Below, in pieces: positions 9,058-16,421 of a DNA stretch of 43,493 nt (positions within the stretch are counted from its first letter, which is position 1; the number at the start of each line of letters is the position of its first letter). Location: NCBI GenBank assembly GCA_018821715.1, contig JAHJLN010000240.1:1-43493 (forward strand). Direction: 5' to 3'. The position numbers and the translations under genes were made by a program. The DNA comes from Pseudomonadota bacterium (GTDB lineage: Bacteria > Desulfobacterota > Desulfobacteria > Desulfobacterales > Desulfobacteraceae). The notes under the pieces were generated by a model that ran no database searches, had not been told where the DNA came from, and saw only the letters and a list, made by a program, of their open reading frames with translations.

Positions 9058-10704
9058 TTAATCTTCTTCATCCTTTGTCTGAATGATAATGGACTCTTCT
9101 TCCATTTGTATCATTTCAGTATCTGTGTCAGAAGTTCTTTTAATGGTGAAAACAGGTTTGTCTTCTGTGTAAAGATACTTCATGGATGTTTGGCTTTGGG
9201 CAGTTTTACCGAATAATAGGTGATTGCCCTGGGTATCCATGGGAAGTCTTGATCCCTCTCCCCAGTCTAAAAAGCCTTTTATCACAGCCCTGTCCAGATA
9301 GAGGTCTAAGAGCACCCTGGCATCTTTAAAAGCAGGAAAATAAAAATGTCCCGTAAAGACCCCGGGAACATAAGGCGCTTTGATTTCAAGGTCCCAAAAG
9401 GGGACCAGGACTGTGTAATCTTCCTGGGAGCTCTCCTCATTAGTATAAAACTGGTAGGTTTTTTCATCATCCGCTCCGGATTCACTCACAATTTTCCCCT
9501 CAACCTGCAAAGGATAGTTTGGAAGTTTAAACCGCGGCAGATGAATTTCAGGAGTGTCTTCAAGTTCCATTTCAATGACCATATTCATATCATAAGCTGC
9601 AAAGTGGGCATCATAGTGAGCACTGAGCTCCTGGTCCTGGGCATGGGCGGACAGCTGAATATGAAACACACGGAAGTTTTTTTTGGATAACAGGTTGTTT
9701 TTGCTCCAGTGCTCTTTTTCAAATTTTACCATGGTGCCGATGCCAAAGCGTTTTGTTGGAAAATCATTCAGGACCATTTTAATTTTTTCCAGACGGTTTT
9801 CGATTCTTTTGGCTTCCAGGGATTTCCTGTCATCCAGATCTTTTTGAATGGCAGTTCTCATGACAATATCCTGAACAATTCCATCAACCGCCTGGTCGTT
9901 TTCTATTTCAATTTCTTTTCCTTCTTCTTTTGAGTGCACATTAAGTATCCGGGTATTATAGCGAAACGTTTCAGAAAAAAAAGTATGAAGACTTGCCACT
10001 TCGTTTGGCAGGAATACTTCATCATCAGGCTTGGGGCTAGGCTTTTTGTCGAACCATTTTAATGTCTGATCTTCATAATCATAGTTAAGGACAATGTTGT
10101 TCTCCTGGGCATGCCACATGAAAAAATCATAAAAAGACGGGCCGTACAGACGTTTTTCAAGGCCAAGGAATATCATATCCATGGGGGTCTCCTGAATACC
10201 GTCATCAACCTCAAACTTTATGTTCTTTGGTTTCTGATCTTTTATTACCTCAGACATCTTTTTATCTGTATACAGCTTGACCGGAAAATGCTGTTTCCAT
10301 AAGACAGCCGGTATATCCTGAAATGAAATTTCATAATGCCGCTTTAAAACCGGGTCTTTTTTAACGTCATGATAAATAGATTCCCGGACAGATTTTTTTG
10401 TAACATATCCTACTATGTCCACAGGAAGATTTTTATCATATTCGGAACGTTTGGCGTCATAATCCCGTGGTGCTGACCCGTGGCGCATTATTCCAATTCT
10501 AACCTTGATCAGATCCTGGGTGATAAAAGAGGTAAACAATTCATCCTTTTTATTGTCTGAAAACAACCCGAATTCCGCTTTACCCTCAAACCCGTATGCG
10601 TGCAGGTTCAGTTCACACGCTTTGATGTTGCCGCTCTGAATATCAACCCATTTGTTTTCAAAGGAAAGTTGGAGAAATATATGCAATGACGGTTCTGAAA
10701 ACAT
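9058..10704 (-). CDS. VgrG-like T6SS spike hub (gp27/OB-fold part) without a beta-helix needle
   Basis: VgrG trimers sit at the tip of the Hcp tube. This 548-residue protein shows the gp27-like pattern: 'YEISFQDIPAVLWKQHFPVKLY' like the VgrG Yxl-Pxlw-L block, and then 'YDFFMWHAQENNIVLNYDYED', like the region where VgrGs read EEGIxYxF. A C-terminal OB-fold-like stretch includes VPGVFTGHFYFP and FLDWGEGSRLPMDTQGNHL, the latter close to the VgrG 'QGN' signature. After this only about 55 acidic residues remain, so the repeated beta-helix needle is missing. A separate needle-like gene lies 4.6 kb upstream in the cluster (15351-15737). The ATG at 10704 has an AGAGG site. It is followed by clpV after 47 bases. 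Divergent, so confidence is moderate. Confidence 0.75.
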   Translation of the reverse strand: MFSEPSLHIFLQLSFENKWVDIQSGNIKACELNLHAYGFEGKAEFGLFSDNKKDELFTSFITQDLIKVRIGIMRHGSAPRDYDAKRSEYDKNLPVDIVGYVTKKSVRESIYHDVKKDPVLKRHYEISFQDIPAVLWKQHFPVKLYTDKKMSEVIKDQKPKNIKFEVDDGIQETPMDMIFLGLEKRLYGPSFYDFFMWHAQENNIVLNYDYEDQTLKWFDKKPSPKPDDEVFLPNEVASLHTFFSETFRYNTRILNVHSKEEGKEIEIENDQAVDGIVQDIVMRTAIQKDLDDRKSLEAKRIENRLEKIKMVLNDFPTKRFGIGTMVKFEKEHWSKNNLLSKKNFRVFHIQLSAHAQDQELSAHYDAHFAAYDMNMVIEMELEDTPEIHLPRFKLPNYPLQVEGKIVSESGADDEKTYQFYTNEESSQEDYTVLVPFWDLEIKAPYVPGVFTGHFYFPAFKDARVLLDLYLDRAVIKGFLDWGEGSRLPMDTQGNHLLFGKTAQSQTSMKYLYTEDKPVFTIKRTSDTDTEMIQMEEESIIIQTKDEED

Positions 10705-10757
10705 GGATAAACCTCTATAATTTAAATATTAACAATTACAATCTTTCCCTTTATAGA

Positions 10758-11249
10758 TCACATCTTGTCTTTGTTGTAAAAACAATCAGGGCATAAACGG
10801 TCATCGCCATCTTCTTTGGCTGCAACAGCCAGGATATGCCTGCCACATCCTTTGCAGGGGATGGTCTGGTTGGTTAGAAAAGGGCTTTGATCATCAATTT
10901 CAGAAGCCTCATCCGGTGAATCTGCCGCTGTTGCCTCATCTTCCGGAAAGAGTTCTTCTTTCGGCCTGAACGTCATATCCTTATGGCAAGACTCACAAAG
11001 TTGCCATATGCCAAGCCTTTTCTCAGTTCCTTTTTTAATTTCAGTGTTGCAAATTCCGCAGACAGTGGATGTTTTCTTGTCTATCGATTCATTTTTTACA
11101 AGTCTGTTCTGTTGAAGATTTTCAGCAGGTTCAGGTTTTTTTTCAGACCGATTCATAAGATCTTCAAAGCAATCCATACAGAAAGTCCAGTCAGCAACTT
11201 TTTGATACGCATTTCCCGAGATGTTTTTTCCGCAAGTTTTGCAGTTCAT
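10758..11249 (-). CDS. Small protein with three C4 zinc-ribbon/LIM-like modules, T6SS-linked
   Basis: I do not recognise a named family. Three Cys-x2-Cys ... Cys-x2-Cys modules are visible. The first has cysteines 3, 6, 24 and 27 ('CKTCGKNISGNAYQKVADWTFCMDC'-type spacing). The second contains CGICN and LCESC, the third CKGCG and LCPDC. Acidic, low-complexity linkers join them. The pattern is that of treble-clef or LIM-like zinc fingers used for protein contact; zinc binding is inferred. The gene lies 28 bases after the TssA-like gene and 53 before the VgrG-like gene, so it is very likely co-transcribed with them. Possible roles include adaptor, assembly chaperone or effector loader; the sequence does not decide. 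Confidence 0.75.
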   Translation of the reverse strand: MNCKTCGKNISGNAYQKVADWTFCMDCFEDLMNRSEKKPEPAENLQQNRLVKNESIDKKTSTVCGICNTEIKKGTEKRLGIWQLCESCHKDMTFRPKEELFPEDEATAADSPDEASEIDDQSPFLTNQTIPCKGCGRHILAVAAKEDGDDRLCPDCFYNKDKM

Positions 11250-11277
11250 AAGCTGAACTCCCCTTTCGGCTCAGTGA

Positions 11278-12399
11278 TTAAAAGCCGTCATCATCATATT
11301 CGGTTACATCATCATTCAATGCTCCGTCAAGATCATTCTGATTCGTTCCATCGGATTCATATCCTGGCTGGTGAAATGATTCAGGCGATTTGAAATGGAA
11401 TCCATTTTCCAGGTCAACAAAGCTTTTCATGTCAACATGGTATAATTTTTCCATTGACTGCCAGACTGCCGTATCATGACACCCATTAAAGGCAAGTAGT
11501 TTTTCCGTATTTATTGCAAACTGTCGTGTAAATTTTGAAAAAAGATTTGGAAAATAAATCTGAGGATCAAAATGGTTAATAATCTGGTTAATATCATTTG
11601 CAACCAATGCAGCCCCAGTGGTTTTGTTCTCTTTAACAAGTCGTTCAAATACATCCATTTTTTTTAAAAGCAGTTGCAGCGGATAGGATTGCCAACCCTC
11701 CTGCATCTGATATGGTTCTTTGAATTGAGTTGAATCTTCCGGTCCGGATTCAGCATCTATCTGGGAAGGTTGATGCTCTTTTTTATTATCCGGCTTGGGT
11801 GAATCATCTGCATTGGATTCAACAGTTTCCTGTACTTCAGGTTCCTGATAAACCAGATGGAAAAAACTGTCAAGCCATGTGGTGGTTTTGATCATTCCAT
11901 CAACAACAGCAGCAGACTGTTCTTCAAGAACATTGCGGATGTCTTGCTGCAGAGCTTGACTGATCTTAAGTGCTTCCCCGATTGCACCTGCAGAGGTGTT
12001 TTCTATCCAGGCCTGCCATTTATCCCCTTTTTTTTTATTTTCACTTTCAAGAATTTTATATGCCTGCTTAAAAAACCAGTTGAAACTGTTTTTTGTATGT
12101 TTTATCTTGTTTTTTAAAGGGCCTATGGATTCCCAGTTTTCCCGGAAAATCATTCCCATGGCATTAAAAATATCTTTGAATGATTCGGGTCCTGTTTCGT
12201 CAAAAAATCCATAGAGAAAATAACAAATAATCCGAATATCATAGATTCCGGCTTCAATTATGCTTTGAGCCTGAGCAGCAGCACTGGAAAAGTCGCCTTC
12301 TTGAACCCTGCCTGCAATATCTGAAAATCTGGGATCAAGGGTATCCAATCCAGGATTTTCACTAACTTGAAATTCATTATTCAGTAGTTTCAAATTCAT
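11278..12399 (-). CDS. TssA/IglI-like T6SS protein
   Basis: The N-terminal part contains 'NPGLDTLDPRF', similar to the NPxGxDLRYDPxF start of TssA/ImpA proteins. A helical block with 'CYFLYGFFDETG' and 'NWESIGPLKNKIKHTKNSFNWFF' follows, echoing the ImpA-N helical repeat. The middle (about 195-240) is a hydrophilic, Glu/Ser/Pro-rich linker. The C-terminal part is helical and ends in a very acidic tail (EYDDDGF). TssA proteins cap or chaperone sheath polymerisation at the baseplate or the distal end. The IglI family of Francisella-like systems is an alternative name for this architecture; I cannot separate the two without a profile search. A sigma-70-like promoter lies 64 bases upstream, so this gene begins a second transcription unit. 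Start ATG at 12399 with a GAGG site. Confidence 0.65.
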   Translation of the reverse strand: MNLKLLNNEFQVSENPGLDTLDPRFSDIAGRVQEGDFSSAAAQAQSIIEAGIYDIRIICYFLYGFFDETGPESFKDIFNAMGMIFRENWESIGPLKNKIKHTKNSFNWFFKQAYKILESENKKKGDKWQAWIENTSAGAIGEALKISQALQQDIRNVLEEQSAAVVDGMIKTTTWLDSFFHLVYQEPEVQETVESNADDSPKPDNKKEHQPSQIDAESGPEDSTQFKEPYQMQEGWQSYPLQLLLKKMDVFERLVKENKTTGAALVANDINQIINHFDPQIYFPNLFSKFTRQFAINTEKLLAFNGCHDTAVWQSMEKLYHVDMKSFVDLENGFHFKSPESFHQPGYESDGTNQNDLDGALNDDVTEYDDDGF

Positions 12400-12462
12400 C
12401 TATATGCCTCATTAGAAGGTGGCTCGTGAAGTTGATATCTTAATTCACCCATATAACACTAA

Positions 12463-12491
12463 ACTATAAAAAGAAACAGCATAATTAACAA
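12463..12491 (-). promoter_or_regulatory. Sigma-70-like promoter inside the T6SS cluster
   Basis: On the minus strand TTGTTA (12491-12486) and TATAGT (12468-12463) are separated by exactly 17 bases. The -10 matches five of six consensus positions and the -35 four of six. Transcription would start near 12456, giving a leader of about 56 bases before the TssA-like gene. It lies in the only large gap (191 bases) of the cluster. Assignment is by inspection only. Confidence 0.5.
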
Positions 12492-12590
12492 AATTTAATA
12501 AACAAACGATTGTTGTCATAAATTAACTTGATTCCTTTGCCGGACTCAGGCTTAGGTTGCCGAAATGCTCAATGAATACTGCTGTAATTT

Positions 12591-13487
12591 TCAGGATGGG
12601 GAAATATGCCCATTGAAAATTCTTATCTGCTTATACCGATCACTGCCCCCGCGAATTTTATCATATCCAAGGTAACTATCCTGATTGAGTTTTACCCATT
12701 GCTTCTGGGATTTGATAACAAGTGTAACCTGCAGATCAATTCCAATGGTTCGCAAGACGGGAAAAACAAGCTCTTTCAGCCTTTTTTTTATTTCTTTAGG
12801 CCAGGGTTCACCTGTCGGCGTAATTTCTTCATCACAAAAGAGCATTATTTTTCTGCCTGAAACCGCGATGCTGGTTTTATTTCCAAACACGGCATTATCA
12901 CCCAGAATGGTATAGCCAAGTTTCAGAGACTTCATTGGGACATTCCTTGGAAAGATTGACTTGTCCACACTTACTTCAAGTTCCGGGAAAACCAATCTGA
13001 ACATCCAGTTAAGGGTAGCACAGGATCTAAGATCAAGCATCTGGAGGTAACTTGATTTGGCCTGTTCAAGATGGAGCAGCCGGTTTAAATTCAGCTCCGG
13101 ATAGGCATGTTTAAAAAAATTTGTCATCAGGGCATGGTCAAAATATCCGATAAACTCATAAAAGGATGGAACATCCATCATCCCTTTATCAATAGTCTTC
13201 TGAAAATAGTTCGGCAACGTACCTTGGGCACTGAGTAGTCCCATATTTAATGTGATGGTAACTGTTTTAACCGGATGGTGTTGAAATCGAATTTTTTTAA
13301 TGAGGCCGGCCTGGGAGCAGAGGCTGTTATAGCTTTTAAACCGGATCTCTTCTGAAGCATATCCTAGAAAAACCAACAGTCTTAAAAGAGAAATAATATC
13401 AAAATCATGCGGTCTTCCGGAAATTTGAGATTCCATTTTCTTTGCAAGGACAGGGTCCTCTATTTTACCGGCAAGGGCAGGTTTCAT
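12591..13487 (-). CDS. tssG: TssG-like T6SS baseplate protein
   Basis: TssG joins TssF, TssE and TssK in the baseplate wedge. The sequence has the family's pattern in order: 'HDFDIISLLRLLVF' (normally PxxFDFxxLLRxLE), then EEIRFKS, then 'VTITLNMGLLSAQGTLPNYF' (normally VxxxFmGLxGpxGxLPxhy). At 298 residues it is slightly shorter than the usual 320-350. The start overlaps the stop of the preceding 119-codon gene by four bases (ATGA), implying translational coupling. No TssF lies next to it in this window, which is unusual because tssF and tssG are normally adjacent; TssF may be among genes beyond the left edge. A 191-base gap follows. Confidence 0.75.
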   Translation of the reverse strand: MKPALAGKIEDPVLAKKMESQISGRPHDFDIISLLRLLVFLGYASEEIRFKSYNSLCSQAGLIKKIRFQHHPVKTVTITLNMGLLSAQGTLPNYFQKTIDKGMMDVPSFYEFIGYFDHALMTNFFKHAYPELNLNRLLHLEQAKSSYLQMLDLRSCATLNWMFRLVFPELEVSVDKSIFPRNVPMKSLKLGYTILGDNAVFGNKTSIAVSGRKIMLFCDEEITPTGEPWPKEIKKRLKELVFPVLRTIGIDLQVTLVIKSQKQWVKLNQDSYLGYDKIRGGSDRYKQIRIFNGHISPS

Positions 13488-13843
13488 GGTTTATTGCCTT
13501 TCATTTCAAAGGCCTCGATTATATCCTCAATTTGAGCCGATTCCCGATCAATTGCCATATTCATCGCAAAGATGTCTTCATCAATAATGGCCTTGCCGGA
13601 TGTATTCGCAAATCGCATATCCAGGTGGGCTTTTAATCCATCCATCAGTTCTTCCAGGATTTTGCGGGGCTCCCCTGAAAAACGGGTCACGATCATCGTT
13701 CTGATATTGCTGTAAAGTGTTTCATGTTTATCTGGTAAAACTAAGGACCTTGACTCAGGCACTTTTTTTTCATTCTTTTTTGCCGTTGTCCATTTTCCCC
13801 GTAACCGCTCCGGGGAAAAGAAATCATCCAGTTTATCTGTCAC
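13484..13843 (-). CDS. Small T6SS-linked protein of unknown function, coupled to tssG
   Basis: This 119-residue protein was not recognised. It opens MTDKLDDFFSPERLRGKW, continues with a Lys-rich linker, then a helical core around 'LYSNIRTMIVTRFSG' and 'ILEELMDGLKAHLDMRFA', ending with 'QIEDIIEAFEMKGN'. There is no signal peptide or membrane segment, so it is likely cytoplasmic. It does not show the GP25 pattern expected of TssE. Its stop overlaps the tssG start by four bases and its start lies 17 bases after the methyltransferase gene, so it is a genuine operon member. A baseplate accessory role is a guess from position only. Confidence 0.7.
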   Translation of the reverse strand: MTDKLDDFFSPERLRGKWTTAKKNEKKVPESRSLVLPDKHETLYSNIRTMIVTRFSGEPRKILEELMDGLKAHLDMRFANTSGKAIIDEDIFAMNMAIDRESAQIEDIIEAFEMKGNKP

Positions 13844-13860
13844 AGTATATCCCCTATGTT

Positions 13861-14949
13861 TTATTCAACCATCAATTTTTTCAAGCCCATTACATGAACC
13901 GAGTAATTCATAACGCTGCGATTGTGGATGCGAACGGTCCATGGTAAATTTTGTTTTTCAAATATCAGTTCCAGGGTTTCAATAGCATCGGGATGGCCAC
14001 CCCTGGAAAAAAGAGAGCGGAGCATGGTTTCACTTCTTCCTTTTGATTCAGATCGCTGGGAATGCCCTCCCAGCCAGTTTTCAACCGGGACCGCACTGGG
14101 ACTCCAGTCGTATGGCGTTGAAATAATTGCGTTGGCACCTTGTTTTAAAACCCTTGCGAATTCCTGCAAATGCAAATAAGGCGACCCTACGCAGTCCAAA
14201 AGATTTAAGCTCAGTCCAAATGAAAACAATGAATCAAAAAAAGGAAGATTTAAACCATCGCAAACCCAGAAATCCACATCATTATTATCCTTAAAATCGG
14301 TTTCAATTATTTTCTTGTCGTATGCAATGCCTTCGGTTCTTTTAGGGTAAGTAAATCTGCCGGTTTCTATTACATTCGCAGCAGCCTGGAGCATACTAAA
14401 ATTCAGATCAATACCGATAACTGAAGTGTTGAATTTTTTAGAAAGTTCAAAGCTTGTCCGACCGACAGAGCACCCCAAATCAATAATAGGGCCATTGACC
14501 GGTGTTGTTATTTTTTCAAGACTTTCAGATAAAAGACCCAGCACAGACCCAGGGATTACATTGGAAGGTTCAGGCTCACGAACGTCGAGATCGCCGTAAT
14601 GGTCAAACCCGTAAGTGCTAAGATACTGGCGAATGGAATCGAACATGGAACCGGGTCCCATGCAGTCACCCAGAAGGGATTCCATATTTTCAGAATAATC
14701 ATTCCTTTTCATCACACAAAAACTTGAATGATTAATGTATTCCCTGATATCGGCTACGATAACAGGTATTCCGTCTATCACCGGGTATTCACAGCAACAT
14801 TCAGGATTTGTGCAGACAAGGATTCCCTCAATAATCCTTTCTTTTTTTTCTTTTAAAATCGAATTGAGGCCAAGCGGGTATACTCCGCGGTTCTGTTTTT
14901 TACATTGCGGGCAGATGGGCTTGAGGGTTTCAAAGTGGACAGGATTGAT
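13861..14949 (-). CDS. Class I SAM methyltransferase with N-terminal zinc ribbon, T6SS-linked; probable ATC start
   Basis: The C-terminal two thirds is a Rossmann methyltransferase: motif I IIDLGCSVGRTS, acidic residue after VIGIDLNFSML, and an 'FSFGLSLNLLDCV' motif IV region. The N-terminal part is a Trm112-like zinc ribbon with CPQC and later CTNPECCCEYPVIDGIPVI. The frame is open from directly after the PAAR stop (14953-14955) but contains no ATG, GTG or TTG until a GTG at 14781, which would cut the zinc ribbon away. An ATC at 14949 lies seven bases after a perfect GGAGG and begins I/M-NPVHFETLKPIC; one base change would make it ATG. I therefore place the start there. The conservative alternative is 13861-14781. 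Substrate unknown; small molecule, protein or effector are all possible. Confidence 0.7.
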   Translation of the reverse strand: MNPVHFETLKPICPQCKKQNRGVYPLGLNSILKEKKERIIEGILVCTNPECCCEYPVIDGIPVIVADIREYINHSSFCVMKRNDYSENMESLLGDCMGPGSMFDSIRQYLSTYGFDHYGDLDVREPEPSNVIPGSVLGLLSESLEKITTPVNGPIIDLGCSVGRTSFELSKKFNTSVIGIDLNFSMLQAAANVIETGRFTYPKRTEGIAYDKKIIETDFKDNNDVDFWVCDGLNLPFFDSLFSFGLSLNLLDCVGSPYLHLQEFARVLKQGANAIISTPYDWSPSAVPVENWLGGHSQRSESKGRSETMLRSLFSRGGHPDAIETLELIFEKQNLPWTVRIHNRSVMNYSVHVMGLKKLMVE

Positions 14950-14952
14950 GGA

Positions 14953-15336
14953 TTATCCTCCTATCATGACCGTAGGGCATCCGGGGGGCAGAATTTTTCC
15001 CGTTGGTGAAGGAATAGGTGCCACACAGGAAGCATGGGCGGTTATATCGTTCACTCTTGCAGCAGGCAGACCGCCCACCATTACTTTGGTGGAGCCTTTG
15101 ACAACAACACCCGGGCCTGCCGGGACACAACCGGGAAGTGCGCACGGTGTGGTCATGCTGCCAACCTGAGCCGCAGGCATGCCCCCGATCAGAACCGTGG
15201 GGGCGCCTGAAATAATCGCCAGAGGCAGGGCCGGATGCGGGACAGGTGTCGGGACAGGGGCAGGGGGGTGAATCGGTGCATGACAATGCGGGGCATCTTG
15301 TAAAACCATGTCACCGATGCGAGCTGCAAAAGGCAT
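14953..15336 (-). CDS. PAAR-like T6SS spike tip protein
   Basis: PAAR proteins form the sharp cone that caps the VgrG trimer and usually bind one zinc ion. This 127-residue protein shows the repeating short-strand pattern with the PAA(R/Q) signature twice: 'VLIGGMPAAQVGSMT' and 'VMVGGLPAARVNDIT'. It ends with 'CPTVMIGG'. A Pro/His-rich insertion near residues 15-40 (HCHAPIHPPAPVPTPVPHP) lies near the N-terminus. There is no C-terminal effector domain, so it is a plain tip. The ATG at 15336 has an AAGGAG site. It lies 14 bases after the needle gene, and its stop is immediately followed in frame by the methyltransferase open frame. Confidence 0.85.
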   Translation of the reverse strand: MPFAARIGDMVLQDAPHCHAPIHPPAPVPTPVPHPALPLAIISGAPTVLIGGMPAAQVGSMTTPCALPGCVPAGPGVVVKGSTKVMVGGLPAARVNDITAHASCVAPIPSPTGKILPPGCPTVMIGG

Positions 15337-15350
15337 AATTTTACTTCTCC

Positions 15351-15737
15351 TTAATTCAAATGTATCAGTTTGCTTTTCAGTTTGATTTCTTCATTGGATT
15401 GTATGTCAATATCATTGTCCGTGCTGATTTTGAGCGTGCCCTGACTGGTTATTTGAGTATGATCTTTTGCATGAATACTAATTTTTTGCGCCTCCAGAGA
15501 AATTTCTTTCATCGCAGACAATGCCAATTTTGCACCTTTAAGCGATATCACCGGTCCGGATTCGGTCAGGCGCACCTCCAGGGATAGGTTTCCATCTGAT
15601 TCGCTTATTTCAAGCAGCTCTTCATCCTCTTTTGAATAGACGGTAATTTGCCTTCCTGAATCCAGAAAAATTTTTTGAGTACCGGTTTTATTCGCCTTGT
15701 TGAAATTAACGCTTATTGTCTTTGGTGTGAGGGTCAT
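15351..15737 (-). CDS. Free-standing beta-helix needle protein like the VgrG C-terminus
   Basis: The second half of this 128-residue protein is a run of short alternating strands: SGPVISLKGAKLAL, KEISLEAQKISIHA, TQITSQGTLKIS, DIDIQSNEEIKLKSKLIHL. This is the pattern of the triple-stranded beta-helix (gp5 C-terminal needle) at the end of VgrG proteins. The first half is also beta-rich and hydrophilic. No signal peptide. The VgrG-like hub at 9058-10704 lacks such a needle, so the two may assemble as a two-part spike, with the PAAR gene directly after this one providing the tip. It is the first gene of the minus-strand cluster; 115 bases separate it from the STAS gene upstream. Confidence 0.65.
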   Translation of the reverse strand: MTLTPKTISVNFNKANKTGTQKIFLDSGRQITVYSKEDEELLEISESDGNLSLEVRLTESGPVISLKGAKLALSAMKEISLEAQKISIHAKDHTQITSQGTLKISTDNDIDIQSNEEIKLKSKLIHLN

Positions 15738-15852
15738 TTGTTTTTTTTATCCTTACCGTTATCGATCATAAAACAAGGGAAAGTCTGTTTTCCGTATAAA
15801 AATGTAGTAGCATCCACCTGAACTAAAAACAAGGGTTTTCAACGGCAATATT

Positions 15853-16188
15853 TTACACTATTTTTTCCAGTGCAGCCTCTATGGTTTCAAAGATTTTAAA
15901 AATTGAGTAAAATCCGGAAAGCTCAAAAACATTTTTTACAGATCCGTTTAATCCTGAAATCAAAAGATCCTGCTTCTTGGTCTTAAGCTGTTTTGCAGAG
16001 AATAAAACAACCCTGAGGCCTGCACTGCTGATAAAGTTTAGGTTTTCGAAATTCAATATGATTGGTTTTTGGGCACTTGCGACATACCCGGAAATGGCTT
16101 TTTCCAATTTCGGTGCAGTTGCAGCTTCCATTTTGCCTGTTACAGAAACAATACAAGCCTTGTGTTGTTCTATTATCTTAATTTCCAT
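15853..16188 (-). CDS. STAS-domain anti-sigma factor antagonist (SpoIIAA/RsbV-like)
   Basis: This small single-domain protein (111 residues from the ATG at 16188) has the STAS signature NLNFISSAGLRV, in which one serine is the usual phosphorylation site, preceded by 'KPIILNFENL' and followed by 'FELSGFYSIFKIF'. In partner switching, such a protein binds an anti-sigma kinase when unphosphorylated. A possible kinase partner is encoded divergently just upstream (16422-16826). An in-frame GTG at 16200 also exists, but the ATG at 16188 has an AGAGGA site at good distance. It points into the T6SS cluster, so it may be co-transcribed with it or regulate it. Confidence 0.85.
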   Translation of the reverse strand: MEIKIIEQHKACIVSVTGKMEAATAPKLEKAISGYVASAQKPIILNFENLNFISSAGLRVVLFSAKQLKTKKQDLLISGLNGSVKNVFELSGFYSIFKIFETIEAALEKIV

Positions 16189-16421
16189 TTGTCCTCTCAC
16201 TCATATGCATAGCCCTGATATCACAATGTATAACATATTAAAAAGCCGTATGGTATCTAAAATCCAGAATATTTTATTTGAAATACGAATAGAAAAAGGA
16301 TACTGATGATAAAAACAGATGTTGATACTATTATTTGTATTCGATCTGTTGTCCACTGAACCAAACTGAAACAAAGCGCTTTTTTGAAGAAAAAACACCA
16401 CCAAACAGGTTGTTAAAAAAA

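Noticed and set aside
14938-14961. Stop-codon readthrough making a PAAR-methyltransferase fusion
   Set aside because: The frames are shared, but a strong Shine-Dalgarno sequence just before the stop is better explained by separate initiation, and PAAR followed by a Trm112-like ribbon start looks like two proteins. No recoding signal was seen.
15738-15852. Sigma-54 promoter for the T6SS cluster
   Set aside because: TGGATGCTAC is the closest match, but the TTGC element at the right distance is missing. No good sigma-70 match could be fixed either.
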